Part shown: in pieces, positions 16,179 through 30,121 of the stretch
Numbering within the stretch: the stretch's first letter is position 1
Layout of the letters: every line of letters begins with the position of its first letter
Assembly (NCBI GenBank): GCA_025965895.1
Contig: JAOPWC010000074.1
Coordinates: 1 to 64,000, forward strand
Direction: 5' to 3'
DNA: 64,000 nucleotides
Source: Mycobacterium sp.
Lineage (GTDB): Bacteria; Actinomycetota; Actinomycetes; Mycobacteriales; Mycobacteriaceae
Notes under the pieces: generated by a model
Database searches by the model: none
The model's input: only the letters and a program-made list of their open reading frames with translations
What the model was told of the DNA's origin: nothing
Program-made: the position numbers and the translations under genes

Positions 16179-16793
16179 ATGACGCGCAGCGAAACCGACA
16201 CCGGGGCCGGCCGGGGCCGTCCCCGCAATCCCGCCGTCGCCGCTGCCATAATTTCCGCCGCCCGAGATGTGGTGGTGGAGCAGGGCTACGAGGACACCAC
16301 GCTGGCCGCGATCGCCCGTCGCGCGGGGGTCAGCATCCCGACCATCTACCGCCGCTGGACCAGCAAGTCCAACCTTGTCGAGGAGGCGGTTCTGCATCTG
16401 GACACGTTCGAGCTTCCGGAGCCGCGCGGGGACCTGCGGGCCGACCTGCGCGCCTGGGTCCGGCTATTCCTCGACGTAGCCACCGAACCCGCCGCGCGCG
16501 CCGCGGTTCCCGGCCTACTGGCCGGATACAGCCGCGACTCGGCCAGTTATCAGCGCCTGCTCACCCGGGGTGAGCTGCCCGTGCGCGCGGCTCTGGAAAC
16601 ATTGATGGCCGACGCCGTTGGCGACGGGCGGGCCGCGCCGGACTGCGACGCACGCGCTGTGTTCGACATCATCCGCGGTGCCACGTTCTTTCGCGCGCTC
16701 ACACACGCCGACGACGACGCCGAGACGTTCTGCGATCGGATTGCCGAGGCGCTGTGGCGAATGACGCAGCCCACCACATCAGCAAACGATTAG
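16179..16793 (+). CDS. TetR-family transcriptional regulator
   Basis: A 204-residue repressor. The N-terminal helix-turn-helix is clear: IISAARDVVVEQGYEDTTLA, AIARRAGVSIPTIYRRWTSK at residues about 27-66. The C-terminal half carries the all-helical TetR_C-type ligand domain. It is divergent from the AttH-like/kinase operon with a palindrome between them, so it most likely represses that operon and itself. The inducer is unknown, but a hydrophobic metabolite handled by the operon is a fair guess. Confidence 0.9.
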   Translation: MTRSETDTGAGRGRPRNPAVAAAIISAARDVVVEQGYEDTTLAAIARRAGVSIPTIYRRWTSKSNLVEEAVLHLDTFELPEPRGDLRADLRAWVRLFLDVATEPAARAAVPGLLAGYSRDSASYQRLLTRGELPVRAALETLMADAVGDGRAAPDCDARAVFDIIRGATFFRALTHADDDAETFCDRIAEALWRMTQPTTSAND

Positions 16794-17196
16794 AAACCGT
16801 CTGGCAAATCTCTAAGCGCGCCCATGCTGCTGCTGGACAGCAGACGCGACGCCGATGCGCAAATACAGCAAATGTGGCGGTGGCGCCATCGGCGGGCGCC
16901 CAGCTGACGCGCGTATTATCAATCCGCAAGCGACACAGCGATTTCGGTGTCCGAATCGGTCGCCAGCGGCGGCGGCCGGGGCAGCCGACGAAGACCTGGT
17001 TAGGGTTGACTAAGTTGGCATGTCAGGCGGTGTTTGTCATATCGTTTTCAGCACTTGTCGTGACTGGGACAAGTGCGCCGTCCAGCGTCGCACGGCCGCA
17101 CTCTCTTCGCGGGATTCCGCCCTTGTGGCAGCCGGTGTGAACCGGCGCAGAATCGGCAAGGCCACGTGCAGTAATTTCGCGAAGGGTTAGGTGGGA
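16794..17196. other. Upstream region of gltBD
   Basis: These 400 bases hold no supported gene. TTGACT at 17006-17011 could serve as a -35 element, but no convincing -10 follows at normal spacing. No GlnR-type or riboswitch-like structure was recognised. The long untranslated space suggests that the gltBD transcript may carry a leader. Confidence 0.3.
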
Positions 17197-21772
<4,576 letters not shown>

Positions 21773-21780
<8 letters not shown>

Positions 21781-23239
21781 TCCGGCCGGCTTCCTGAAGC
21801 ACCGGGAGCGCGAGCTACCCAAGCGGCGGCCGGTGCCGCTGCGGCTGAAGGACTGGAAAGAAGTCTACGAGGAGTTCAGCCACGACACCCTGCGCACGCA
21901 GGCGGCGCGGTGCATGGACTGCGGAATCCCGTTCTGCCACAACGGCTGTCCGCTCGGCAATCTAATTCCCGAGTGGAACGATCTGGTCCGCACCGACCGC
22001 TGGCGCGACGCGATCGAGCGGCTGCACGCCACCAATAACTTCCCGGAGTTCACAGGTCGGCTGTGCCCGGCGCCGTGCGAGTCGTCGTGCGTGCTCGGCA
22101 TCAACCAGGATCCGGTGACCATCAAACAGGTCGAGGTCGAGATCATCGACAAGGCGTTCGCGCAGGGATGGGTGGAGCCGAAGCCGCCGCACACGCGGAC
22201 AGGAAAGACGGTCGCGGTCGTCGGTTCCGGCCCGGCGGGGCTGGCCGCCGCCCAGCAGCTCACACGTGCCGGCCACGCGGTGACAGTGTTCGAGCGGGCT
22301 GACCGTATCGGCGGGCTGATGCGCTACGGCATCCCCGAATTCAAGATGGAGAAGCGGCATCTGGACCGCAGGCTGGCACAGATGGAGGCCGAGGGCACGC
22401 TGTTTCGGGCCGGCGTGAACGTCGGCGTCGACATCACCGCCGAGCAGTTGAAAGCCGACTTCGGCGCGGTTGTGCTGGCCGGCGGCGCGACCGCGTCGCG
22501 TGATCTGCCTATACCGGGACGCGAGCTCGACGGCATTCATCAGGCGATGGAGTTTCTGCCGTGGGCCAATCGTGTGCAGCAGGGTGACCAGGTGCTCTGC
22601 GACGAGGGTGAGCCGCCGATCACTGCTAAGGGCAAGAGCGTGATCATCATCGGCGGCGGTGACACCGGCGCCGACTGTCTGGGCACGGTGCACCGACAAG
22701 GCGCGGTCAACGTGCACCAGTTCGAGATCATGCCGCGGCCGCCGGACAGCCGCGCCGACTCCACCCCGTGGCCGACGTACCCGCTGATGTTCCGGGTCTC
22801 GGCTGCGCACGAGGAGGGTGGCGAGCGCGTCTTCTCGGTCAACACCGAACAGTTCATCGGGCGCGACGGCCGGGTCGCCGGATTGCGCGCTCATGAGGTC
22901 AAGATGTCCGGCGGCAAGTTCGAGAAGGTGGAGGGCACCGATTTCGAGCTGGACGCGGACCTGGTGCTGTTGGCGATGGGTTTCGTCGGGCCGGAAAGAG
23001 AGGGCCTGCTGACCGACCTCGGGGTGGAGTTCACCGACCGTGGCAACGTCGCGCGCAGCAGCGACTACGCGACCACCGTGCCCGGCGTGTTCGTCGCCGG
23101 AGACATGGGGCGCGGGCAGTCGCTGATCGTGTGGGCGATCGCCGAAGGCCGCGCGGCTGCGGCGGGTGTTGACGAGTACCTGATGGGCGTGACCGCGCTG
23201 CCGGCGCCGATCCCGCCGACGGCTGCCCCGCAGCGATGA
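21773..23239 (+). CDS. gltD: Glutamate synthase, small subunit
   Basis: A 488-residue flavoprotein that passes NADPH electrons to GltB. The N-terminal cysteines for two 4Fe-4S clusters are in [18 protein letters not shown] and [12 protein letters not shown] (about residues 45-105). The FAD dinucleotide fold is [17 protein letters not shown] near 145, the NADPH fold is [15 protein letters not shown] near 290, and the closing FAD segment is [15 protein letters not shown]. Start ATG 21773 lies inside the gltB end. It is the orthologue of Rv3858c. No transcription terminator is obvious before the next small gene. Confidence 0.97.
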
Positions 23240-23427
23240 GCGCGGCATCGGATACGGATGAGCCGAAGGCCTTAATCAGCGAAAGTCTCGACACGCGCTT
23301 TAGACTTCCTGCGCGCCTCCCCGAGTTTGCCCTGTGCGAGGTGTTCAATGTTGAGACGTGGGTGGTGCGGTGTAAAGTAAGCACCCGCGTCAATAAACGG
23401 AGCTAGTTCACCGCAGGAGTGATAATC

Positions 23428-23568
23428 GTGCACCTCAACCCGTTACCCCGGTCTCGGGTGGGTCGAATTGCCTGGTCATGGTTTCGGCATCCCGTTAAGA
23501 GCCGCGAGTTTCCGGCCAAGCACGAGCGCCTGGTAACCCCCGACGAGTTGCTGCGCTTCGGCTTCTGA
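23428..23568 (+). CDS. Small basic 46-residue protein
   Basis: The GTG start has a good ribosome site (AGGAG, 8 bases before). The product begins MHLNPLPRSRVGRIAWSWFR and ends with ERLVTPDELLRFGF; it is basic, Trp/Phe-rich and soluble or peripheral. The C-terminal TPDELLR reads like conserved protein text rather than chance. It is too short for a family call. An AT-rich stretch with TAAAGT upstream (about 23373-23378) could be its promoter, making it separate from gltBD. Confidence 0.55.
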   Translation: MHLNPLPRSRVGRIAWSWFRHPVKSREFPAKHERLVTPDELLRFGF

Positions 23569-23653
23569 CGTATTGGAAACGGGCCGCCGCGACCTGCGGC
23601 CGGGCGTGATTCAAACTTTGCCAATCGTTATCGATCCGTTATCAGCGGCTGAA

Positions 23654-24502
23654 TCACACGGCTAAGCCCGACGCCCGTATGGCATTGGCCAACGGCTCCA
23701 AGACGGCCGGGTCATACGGTGGCGGCAGGTACACGATCGCGAGGTCAAGTCCCTCCTTGCCGAGGGCTGCCGCGTCGGCGATCACCTTGTGGTAGTCCCG
23801 GTCGGGACTGAGCCGCACATGGGCGGACAGCATGATCTCCTTCGGGTCACGACCGATGTCGGCGCAGTGCCCGGCCAGCACGTCACGCTTACGAGCGAAC
23901 TCCTCCGGCGGGCCGCCGACGTAGTTCCAGTGCTGCGCATACTGGGCGGTGATCCGTAAGGTGCGCTTCTCTCCGCTGCCGCCGATGCAGATGGGCGGAT
24001 GCGGCTTCTGTGGCCCCTTCGGCTCATTGCGGGCAGCCTTGAGGTGGTAGAACTTGCCGTCGAAGTCCGTCGTCTCCTGGCTGAGCAGGCCGATCAGCAC
24101 GTGGCAGGCCTCCTCGAACCGATCCATGCGCTCCCTGATACTGCCCAGCTCGATGCCGTAGGCCCCCGACTCCTCCTCATTCCAGCCGGCGCCGATGCCC
24201 AGCTCCAGCCGCCCGTTGGAGACGATGTCGAGCGCGGCGGCCATGTTGGCCAGCACCGCCGGGTGGCGGTAATGGATCCCGGTTACCAGCGTGCCCAGCC
24301 GGAGCCGGTTCGTGGCCTGCGCCAGCGCGGTGAGTGTGACCCAGCCCTCAAGGCATGGGCCGGTGGGATCGGAAAAGATCGGATAGAAATGGTCGAAAGT
24401 CCAGCCGGACTCGTAGACGTCGATGTCGTCGGCCTCCTGCCAAACCGCCAGCATCTCGGCCCAGGTGGTGTTCTGCGGTGATGTTTTGAATGCGAATTTC
24501 AC
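23654..24502 (-). CDS. Luciferase-like F420-dependent oxidoreductase
   Basis: A 282-residue TIM-barrel protein from the GTG at 24502 (MKFAFKTSPQNTTWAEMLAV). GWTFDHFYPIF, GTLVTGIHYRHPAVLANMAA, GRLELGIGAGWNEEE and PPICIGGSGEKRTLR are the usual blocks of LLM-class, F420-dependent enzymes. The substrate is unknown. It is divergent from the PHP gene with 36 bases between them. A frame open further upstream would add about 57 residues of poor composition overlapping the divergent promoter, so the shorter start is preferred. Confidence 0.85.
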   Translation of the reverse strand: MKFAFKTSPQNTTWAEMLAVWQEADDIDVYESGWTFDHFYPIFSDPTGPCLEGWVTLTALAQATNRLRLGTLVTGIHYRHPAVLANMAAALDIVSNGRLELGIGAGWNEEESGAYGIELGSIRERMDRFEEACHVLIGLLSQETTDFDGKFYHLKAARNEPKGPQKPHPPICIGGSGEKRTLRITAQYAQHWNYVGGPPEEFARKRDVLAGHCADIGRDPKEIMLSAHVRLSPDRDYHKVIADAAALGKEGLDLAIVYLPPPYDPAVLEPLANAIRASGLAV

Positions 24503-24538
24503 TGGATCGAGCCTAGCCGCCGTCGGCACACTGGAGCT

Positions 24539-25543
24539 GTGGACCCGGTGACTGCGTTGCGTGAGGTCGCTTACTACAAGGACCGCGCCCGCGAGGAGCC
24601 AAGACGGGTGATGGCTTACCGCAAGGCAGCCGACGTCGTCGAGGCGCTCGACGACGCCGAGCGGGAACGCCACGGCCAGGCGAACAGCTGGCAGACGCTG
24701 CCCGGCGTCGGGCCGAAGACCGCCGCGGTGATCGCACAGGCGTGGTCGGGGACCGTGCCCGACATCCTGGTCGAATTACGCTCGGGTGCACCCGATTTGG
24801 GCGGTGGCGAGATCCGCGCGGCGCTGCGCGGCGACCTGCACTGCCACTCGAACTGGTCAGACGGATCCGCGCCGATCGAGGAGATGATGCAAGCCGCGAG
24901 GGCGCTGGGCCACGAGTACTGTGCACTCACCGACCACTCGCCGCGGCTCACGATCGCCAATGGGTTGTCACCCGACCGGTTGCGCGCCCAACTCGATGTG
25001 ATCGAGGAACTGCGAGACGATCTAGCACCGTTCCGAATCCTGACCGGCATCGAGGTCGACATCCTCGAGGACGGCAGCCTTGACCAGGAGCCTGAACTGC
25101 TGGACCGGCTCGACGTCGTCGTCGCCAGCGTGCATTCCAAGTTGTCGATGGACGCGCCGTCGATGACCCGGCGCATGCTCCGGGCGGTGGCCGACCCGCA
25201 CACCAATGTCCTCGGCCATTGCACAGGTCGGCTGGTCGAGGGAAACCGCGGGCTACGGCCGGAGTCCAAGTTCGACGCGGAGAAGGTGTTCACCGCCTGC
25301 CGGGTACACGGCACTGCCGTGGAGATCAACTCGCGACCGGAGCGCCGCGACCCGCCGCGCCGGTTGATCGACCTTGCCCTCGACATCGGCTGCATCTTCT
25401 CGATTGACACCGACGCCCATGCGCCGGGGCAACTGGAGTTCCTGGGCTACGGCGCGCAGCGGGCGCTGGACGCCGGCGTGCCGGTCGAGCGGATCGTCAA
25501 CACATGGGAGGCCGATCAGCTGCTGGCCTGGAGCCGAGGCTGA
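24539..25543 (+). CDS. PHP-domain phosphoesterase (PolX-C-like)
   Basis: A 334-residue protein from GTG 24539 (GGAG just before). Residues 1-95 include a helix-hairpin-helix segment (LPGVGPKTAAVIAQAW). The PHP metal sites follow: DLHCHSNWSDGS near 100, ALTDHSPR, GIEVDILEDGS, VASVHSKL, GHCTG and IDTDAH. It matches Rv3856c. The arrangement is the C-terminal half of bacterial PolX without the polymerase domain, so DNA end processing or nuclease activity is likely but unproven. Its end overlaps the convergent TetR gene by 28 bases. Confidence 0.85.
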   Translation: MDPVTALREVAYYKDRAREEPRRVMAYRKAADVVEALDDAERERHGQANSWQTLPGVGPKTAAVIAQAWSGTVPDILVELRSGAPDLGGGEIRAALRGDLHCHSNWSDGSAPIEEMMQAARALGHEYCALTDHSPRLTIANGLSPDRLRAQLDVIEELRDDLAPFRILTGIEVDILEDGSLDQEPELLDRLDVVVASVHSKLSMDAPSMTRRMLRAVADPHTNVLGHCTGRLVEGNRGLRPESKFDAEKVFTACRVHGTAVEINSRPERRDPPRRLIDLALDIGCIFSIDTDAHAPGQLEFLGYGAQRALDAGVPVERIVNTWEADQLLAWSRG

Positions 25544-26043
25544 TCCTCTTCTGCCGGGTGCAGCGCCGCGGAGAATTCGGCGGCCAGATCCGGGTCGGCT
25601 GATGCGACCGCGCGCGAGATCACCCGGGCGCCCACGAAGCTGGCCAGCCCGGCGATCGCACGCTGCCGGTCGCCGTACTGTTCGGTCAGCACGTCGAGGA
25701 AGGCACGCAGCCCGTCGGCGTACACCGAGCCCAGCGGACCACCGCTCTTCGAGGACTCCGAGAGCATTGCGGCCGAGAGGCATTCGCCGAAATCGGGATC
25801 GTGGGTGGGGGTGCCGTTGCGGCGCAGCGAGGCCACCGAGCGGGCGAACGAGGCGCTGCACGCGTGCAGTACAAGGTCGTCCTTGGACGTGAAGTGGTTG
25901 TAGAAGCCGCCATGGGTGAAACCGGCGTCCGCCATCACCTCGGCGACACCCACACCGTCAACGCCGCGTTCCGCGAACAGCCGGATCGCGCTGTCGACGA
26001 TCCGCTGCCGGTTGATCGCCGCTTGCTCCTTGGTCACCCGCAT
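25516..26043 (-). CDS. TetR-family transcriptional regulator
   Basis: A 175-residue regulator from ATG 26043. The DNA-binding domain reads RQRIVDSAIRLFAERGVDGV, VAEVMADAGFTHGGFYNHFT and SKDDLVLHA. THGGFYNHF is characteristic of the AcrR/QacR branch with the TetR_C_13-like C-terminus. A longer frame to 26097 adds an acidic leader. It lies downstream of dinB and converges on the PHP gene. The target is unknown and no palindrome was noticed next to it. Confidence 0.85.
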   Translation of the reverse strand: MRVTKEQAAINRQRIVDSAIRLFAERGVDGVGVAEVMADAGFTHGGFYNHFTSKDDLVLHACSASFARSVASLRRNGTPTHDPDFGECLSAAMLSESSKSGGPLGSVYADGLRAFLDVLTEQYGDRQRAIAGLASFVGARVISRAVASADPDLAAEFSAALHPAEEDQPRLQASS

Positions 26044-26112
26044 GAGCCAGTCCTCCCGTTCGGTGTGGTCGGTGTACCCACCGTCGGGGCCAGTCATTCA
26101 GGATCGGTTCGG

Positions 26113-27318
26113 TCAGTCCGGCAAATGCGGCATCTCCAGTCCGGGGTGGCGGTCTAGTAGCACGGCGCGGGTGACGGCGGCGGCGCCGTAGCGGCGACGA
26201 ACGAGGTCAACGGCTCGGTCCAGGTCGAGCGCAAACTGCGGCGTGCGGTCGAACGGCAACTCGAGCTGCTGTGCGCCGCAGCGGTCGATGTTGGCCACCG
26301 AGAAGCCCAGCATTGTCAGCCCACGCTCGGCGATCAGCGGTGCGGCTTCTGCGACCAGGCCGCGCGCGGCTGCCAGTACCTGCTCGGTTGACGACGTCGC
26401 CCGGGGCACGGTGTGTGAGCGCGTGGCACGGCTGAAGTCGTCGAAGCGCAGACGCAGCACCACCGTCCGGCCAGTCCGCCCGGCGGTGCGCATCCGGCCG
26501 GTGATGCGGTCGACGAGCGTGCATACCGTCGCGTCGATGTCCCGCGCGGTGTGAGGTCCCCGGCCTACTGCCCGCTGCGCACCGACCGAGCGTCGGCGCA
26601 CCCCGGTCTGGACGCGACGGCCGTCGATGTTGCGGGACAGCGCATACAACTGGTGACCCATCGCCCGTCCCACCAGCGACGCGAGCATCGACTCGCCCAA
26701 CTCCGCGACGTCAGCGACGGTCTCGATGCCGTGTGTGTGCAGCTTGTCGGCGGTGACCGCCCCGACGCCCCACAGCCGCCGCACCGGCAGCGGATGCAAA
26801 AACTCGAGTTCCCGATCCGCGGGGACCAGCAGCAACCCGTCGGGCTTGGCGACCTGGCTGGCGACCTTGGCGAGGAATTTGGTGCGCGCGATGCCGACGG
26901 TGATCGGCAGGCCCACGCGCTCGCGCACGTCGCGGCGCAGCCGCGCGGCGATGCGGATCGGCATCCCCGCGATCCGGCGCAGGCCGCTCACGTCGAGGAA
27001 CGCCTCGTCCACAGAGAGCGGCTCGACCAGCGGGGTGGTGTCGCGGAACACCTCGAACACCGCGTCACTGGCCTGCGAGTAGGCCGGCATGCGCGGTGGC
27101 ACCACGAGGACGTGCGGACACAACCGGCGCGCCTGCCGCCCGGTCATCGCGGTGCGCACTCCGTACGCCTTGGCCTCGTAGCTTGCCGCCAGAACCACAC
27201 CCGCGCCGACGATGACGGGGCGTCCGCGCAGCGCGGGATCGTCACGCTGCTCCACAGATGCGTAGAACGAGTCCAGGTCAGCGTGAAGGATATCTGCGTC
27301 GTGGCCCGACACGAACAT
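26113..27318 (-). CDS. dinB3: DNA polymerase IV (DinB3-type)
   Basis: A 401-residue Y-family translesion polymerase. The catalytic segments are ILHADLDSFYASVEQ (first Asp) near residue 9 and LSVDEAFLDVSG (Asp-Glu pair) near 103. The YEAKAYGVRTAM finger segment, TVGIARTKFLAKVAS, the helix-hairpin-helix LWGVGAVTADKL and the little-finger domain follow. QQLELPF near residue 360 fits a beta-clamp binding motif. M. tuberculosis lacks a gene here, but M. smegmatis has its third DinB at the same locus, so DinB3 is the best name. It starts 24 bases after the ethR stop and is probably co-transcribed with it. Confidence 0.85.
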   Translation of the reverse strand: MFVSGHDADILHADLDSFYASVEQRDDPALRGRPVIVGAGVVLAASYEAKAYGVRTAMTGRQARRLCPHVLVVPPRMPAYSQASDAVFEVFRDTTPLVEPLSVDEAFLDVSGLRRIAGMPIRIAARLRRDVRERVGLPITVGIARTKFLAKVASQVAKPDGLLLVPADRELEFLHPLPVRRLWGVGAVTADKLHTHGIETVADVAELGESMLASLVGRAMGHQLYALSRNIDGRRVQTGVRRRSVGAQRAVGRGPHTARDIDATVCTLVDRITGRMRTAGRTGRTVVLRLRFDDFSRATRSHTVPRATSSTEQVLAAARGLVAEAAPLIAERGLTMLGFSVANIDRCGAQQLELPFDRTPQFALDLDRAVDLVRRRYGAAAVTRAVLLDRHPGLEMPHLPD

Positions 27319-27342
27319 ATGTTCGCACAGCCTGCCGACGTC

Positions 27343-27990
27343 CTATGGCGCCGTGCCGTAAATGCTCATCAGCCAAATGTGGGTCAGCGTGTCAACGACA
27401 TGGTCATCGGCGACCTGAGGATCGGCCGAGAAGGCCGCCAACATGATGCGTTCGTTCATCAAGTTCAGCGAGGTAGCGAGGTCGGCTGCCGGAATGGTGT
27501 CGGGCGCCACGCCGCGATCCCGTTCCGCGGTGATCAGCGCGGTCGTATGGCGGATCCACTTCTGCATCAGTGTCGACCACACGGCGCGCACTTCCGGATC
27601 TGACGCCAGGCTAGCGGTGCCGGCGCGGGCCACCGCACGGTGCGACGTGAAGGCCTCAAAGATCGCTTCGATACCTCTGCGCCAGACGCCGGCGGGGTCC
27701 CTTGCCAACCACTCTGGGTTGCCGTCGGTCACCGAGTCGACTTCCTGAACAACGCGGTCCACCAGCGTGAGCAGCACCGCATTCTTGGACGCGAAGTAGA
27801 AGTAGAAGGTCGGTCTGGATATGCCAGCACCCTTGGCCAGGTCGTCGACTGAGATCTCAGCCAGCGGGCGTTCTTCCAGGAGGCGCTCGGCGGTCTGCAG
27901 AATGGCCAACTCACGGTCGTCGCCTGACGGCCGGGAGGTACGCCGACCGCGAGACGGGTGTGCGTGCGCCGGGGGCGCGGACGTTGGCAT
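27343..27990 (-). CDS. ethR: EthR transcriptional repressor
   Basis: A 215-residue TetR-family repressor from ATG 27990. GRRTSRPSGDDRELAILQTA, ISVDDLAKGAGISRPTFYFY and FASKNAVLLTLVDRVV match EthR almost word for word. The ligand domain keeps VWSTLMQKWI, DLATSLNLMNERIM and THIWLMSIYG. EthR binds cooperatively as a multimer between ethR and ethA and represses ethA, the activator of ethionamide. The direct repeats of its likely operator are in the 77-base gap. dinB follows in the same direction. Confidence 0.95.
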   Translation of the reverse strand: MPTSAPPAHAHPSRGRRTSRPSGDDRELAILQTAERLLEERPLAEISVDDLAKGAGISRPTFYFYFASKNAVLLTLVDRVVQEVDSVTDGNPEWLARDPAGVWRRGIEAIFEAFTSHRAVARAGTASLASDPEVRAVWSTLMQKWIRHTTALITAERDRGVAPDTIPAADLATSLNLMNERIMLAAFSADPQVADDHVVDTLTHIWLMSIYGTAP

Positions 27991-28019
27991 GGCGGCTACT
28001 TTACTGCATGTCGAGGGTT

Positions 28020-28054
28020 TCGACACCGCGTTGACTCACTCGACACGGTGTTGA
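28020..28054. promoter_or_regulatory. EthR operator, two direct repeats
   Basis: TCGACACCGCGTTGA (28020-28034) and TCGACACGGTGTTGA (28040-28054) are 15-base direct repeats with a period of exactly 20 bases, that is two helical turns. A further TGTCGA half lies just left at 28009-28014. Repeated TCGACA/TGTCGA on one DNA face suits the cooperative multimer binding described for EthR. The right repeat ends 13 bases before the ethA start. Confidence 0.7.
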
Positions 28055-28067
28055 TACCGTGGGCTTC

Positions 28068-29540
28068 ATGACCGAACACCTTGATGTTCTGATCGTCGGT
28101 GCCGGCATCTCGGGCATCAGCGCCGCATGGCACCTGCAAAAGCGGTGCCCGACGAAGAGCTACGCCGTGCTGGAGTCGCGAGCCAACCTCGGCGGCACCT
28201 GGGACCTGTTCAAGTACCCCGGCATCCGGTCCGACTCGGACATGTTCTCGCTGGGATTCCGTTTCCGGCCGTGGACGTCGGAGAAGGCGATCGCCGATGG
28301 CCCGTCGATCCTGAGTTACTTGGAGGACACCGCTGCCGAGTTCGGTATCGACAAGCACATCCGCTACCGGCACAAGGTCATCGCCGCGGACTGGTCCGAC
28401 GCGGAAAACCAGTGGACGGTGCGGGTCGATCGTGACGGCGAGGAAGTCGACACCACCTGCTCGTTCCTGTTCGCGTGCAGCGGTTACTACAACTACGACC
28501 AGGGCTACTCGCCTCAGTTCCCGGGCTCAGAGGACTTCGGGGGGCCCATCCTGCACCCTCAGCACTGGCCGGAGGACCTGGACTACCAGGACAAGAAGAT
28601 CGTCGTGATCGGCAGCGGCGCGACCGCGGTGACCCTTATTCCGGCGCTGGCCAATTCGGGCGCCGGGCACGTGACCATGTTGCAGCGGTCGCCCTCATAC
28701 ATCGGCGCCCTGCCCGACGTCGACACGTTCGCCGCGCGCATGATGCGGACACTGCCACCCAAGCCCGCGTACATGATCACGCGATGGAAGAACATCCTGT
28801 TCCAGTCCGCCCAATACCGGATCAGCAGGCGGTTCCCCAACTTCATGCGCAACACGCTCCTGACGATGGCCAAGCGGCGCCTGCCCGAAGGCTACGACGT
28901 CGAGAAGCACTTCGGGCCGAGGTACAAGCCGTGGGATCAGCGGCTCTGCCTGGCCCCCAACGGCGACCTGTTCCGCACCATTCGACACGGCAAGGCCGAC
29001 GTGGTGACCGACACGATCGACCGATTCACCAAGACCGGTATCGAGCTGAACTCCGGCGACGAGCTGCAGACCGACATCATCGTCACCGCAACGGGGTTGA
29101 ACCTGCGACTGTTCGGTGGGGCGGCCATCCTGCGCAACGGTATGCCCGTGGAGCTCACCGAGACGATGGCCTACAAAGGGATGTTGCTGTCCGGGATGCC
29201 GAACATGGCGTTCACAATCGGCTACACCAACGCCTCGTGGACGCTGAAGGCCGACCTCGTCTCCGAGTTCGTCTGCCGGGTCCTGAACTACATGGACGCC
29301 AATGGGTATGACACGGTGGTGCCGGAGCATCCCGGCGACGCCGTGGAAGAGCGCCCATTGATGGACTTCACCCCCGGTTACGTGCTGAGGGCGCTGGACA
29401 GCCTGCCGAAGGCGGGCGCACGGTCGCCGTGGCGGCTCAAGCAGAATTACCTGCTCGACCTGCGCCTGATTCGGCACGGCCGAGTCGACGACCAAGCCTT
29501 GCGGTTCTCGCGGCATCACGCCGCGCTCACTGTGGCGTGA
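28068..29540 (+). CDS. ethA: EthA Baeyer-Villiger monooxygenase
   Basis: A 490-residue FAD/NADPH enzyme starting [20 protein letters not shown], as in Rv3854c. The FAD fold is at residues 5-20, the fingerprint [12 protein letters not shown] near 160 is the BVMO motif F-x-G-x3-H-x3-W-P, and the NADPH fold is [17 protein letters not shown] near 183. It oxidises ketones and thioamide prodrugs such as ethionamide. The C-terminus ([27 protein letters not shown]) is intact. It is divergent from ethR, with repeats in between. Its end overlaps the convergent rraA gene by 14 bases. Confidence 0.95.
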   Translation: MTEHLDVLIVGAGISGISAAWHLQKRCPTKSYAVLESRANLGGTWDLFKYPGIRSDSDMFSLGFRFRPWTSEKAIADGPSILSYLEDTAAEFGIDKHIRYRHKVIAADWSDAENQWTVRVDRDGEEVDTTCSFLFACSGYYNYDQGYSPQFPGSEDFGGPILHPQHWPEDLDYQDKKIVVIGSGATAVTLIPALANSGAGHVTMLQRSPSYIGALPDVDTFAARMMRTLPPKPAYMITRWKNILFQSAQYRISRRFPNFMRNTLLTMAKRRLPEGYDVEKHFGPRYKPWDQRLCLAPNGDLFRTIRHGKADVVTDTIDRFTKTGIELNSGDELQTDIIVTATGLNLRLFGGAAILRNGMPVELTETMAYKGMLLSGMPNMAFTIGYTNASWTLKADLVSEFVCRVLNYMDANGYDTVVPEHPGDAVEERPLMDFTPGYVLRALDSLPKAGARSPWRLKQNYLLDLRLIRHGRVDDQALRFSRHHAALTVA

Positions 29541-30015
29541 CGACGATCCCGTCGTCGTCGCTGTAAGCGATTTCGCCTGGGACGAACCGAATCCCGCCGA
29601 GTTCGACAACGACGTCGCGCTCGCCTTCGCCGGTTTTGCCACTCTTGCGCGGATTCGTGCCGAGCGCCTTGATGCCGATGTCGAGGGTGCGCAGCGTGGT
29701 GGCGTCACGCACCGCGCCGTTGACGATGAGCCCGGCCCACCCGTTGGACTGTCCCAGCCCGGCGATCACATCGCCAACCAACGCGGTGTGCAGCGAGCCG
29801 TCGCCGTCGATCACCAGCACGTCACCATTGCCCGGCTCCGACAGCACCGACTTCAGCAGTGCATTGTCCTGAAAGCAGCGCAACGTGGTGATCCGGCCGG
29901 CGAAGGTGGCACGTCCTCCGAACTGCCGGAACTGGGTGTCGCAGCTGCGCACGTCGTCACCGATTTCGTCGACGAGGTCGGCGGTGGCGCGCGGTTCTGT
30001 CAGCGGGTTAGTCAC
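29527..30015 (-). CDS. rraA: RraA-like protein (Rv3853 type)
   Basis: A 162-residue protein. [14 protein letters not shown] opening ([16 protein letters not shown]), [31 protein letters not shown] and [19 protein letters not shown] identify the RraA/HMG-aldolase fold. In E. coli RraA restrains RNase E. It was once called MenG in mycobacteria, but the methyltransferase motifs are absent. Some members are 4-hydroxy-4-methyl-2-oxoglutarate aldolases, and the G-x20-R-D metal motif is present, so activity cannot be excluded. Confidence 0.9.
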   Translation of the reverse strand: MTNPLTEPRATADLVDEIGDDVRSCDTQFRQFGGRATFAGRITTLRCFQDNALLKSVLSEPGNGDVLVIDGDGSLHTALVGDVIAGLGQSNGWAGLIVNGAVRDATTLRTLDIGIKALGTNPRKSGKTGEGERDVVVELGGIRFVPGEIAYSDDDGIVVTPQ

Positions 30016-30121
30016 CCCTCAGAATCTACGTTCCGCGGCGGTGAGCCGGATTCCGGCCCGGTGGGCGTCCGGGGTCCCATGGCTGCACTATCGACCCCGA
30101 CGCCGTGTCTGGGTCAAGCGA

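Noticed and set aside
16794..17196. Glutamine riboswitch or GlnR box upstream of gltB
   Set aside because: I could not find the conserved core of a glutamine riboswitch, or two GTnAC-type half-sites at the correct spacing.
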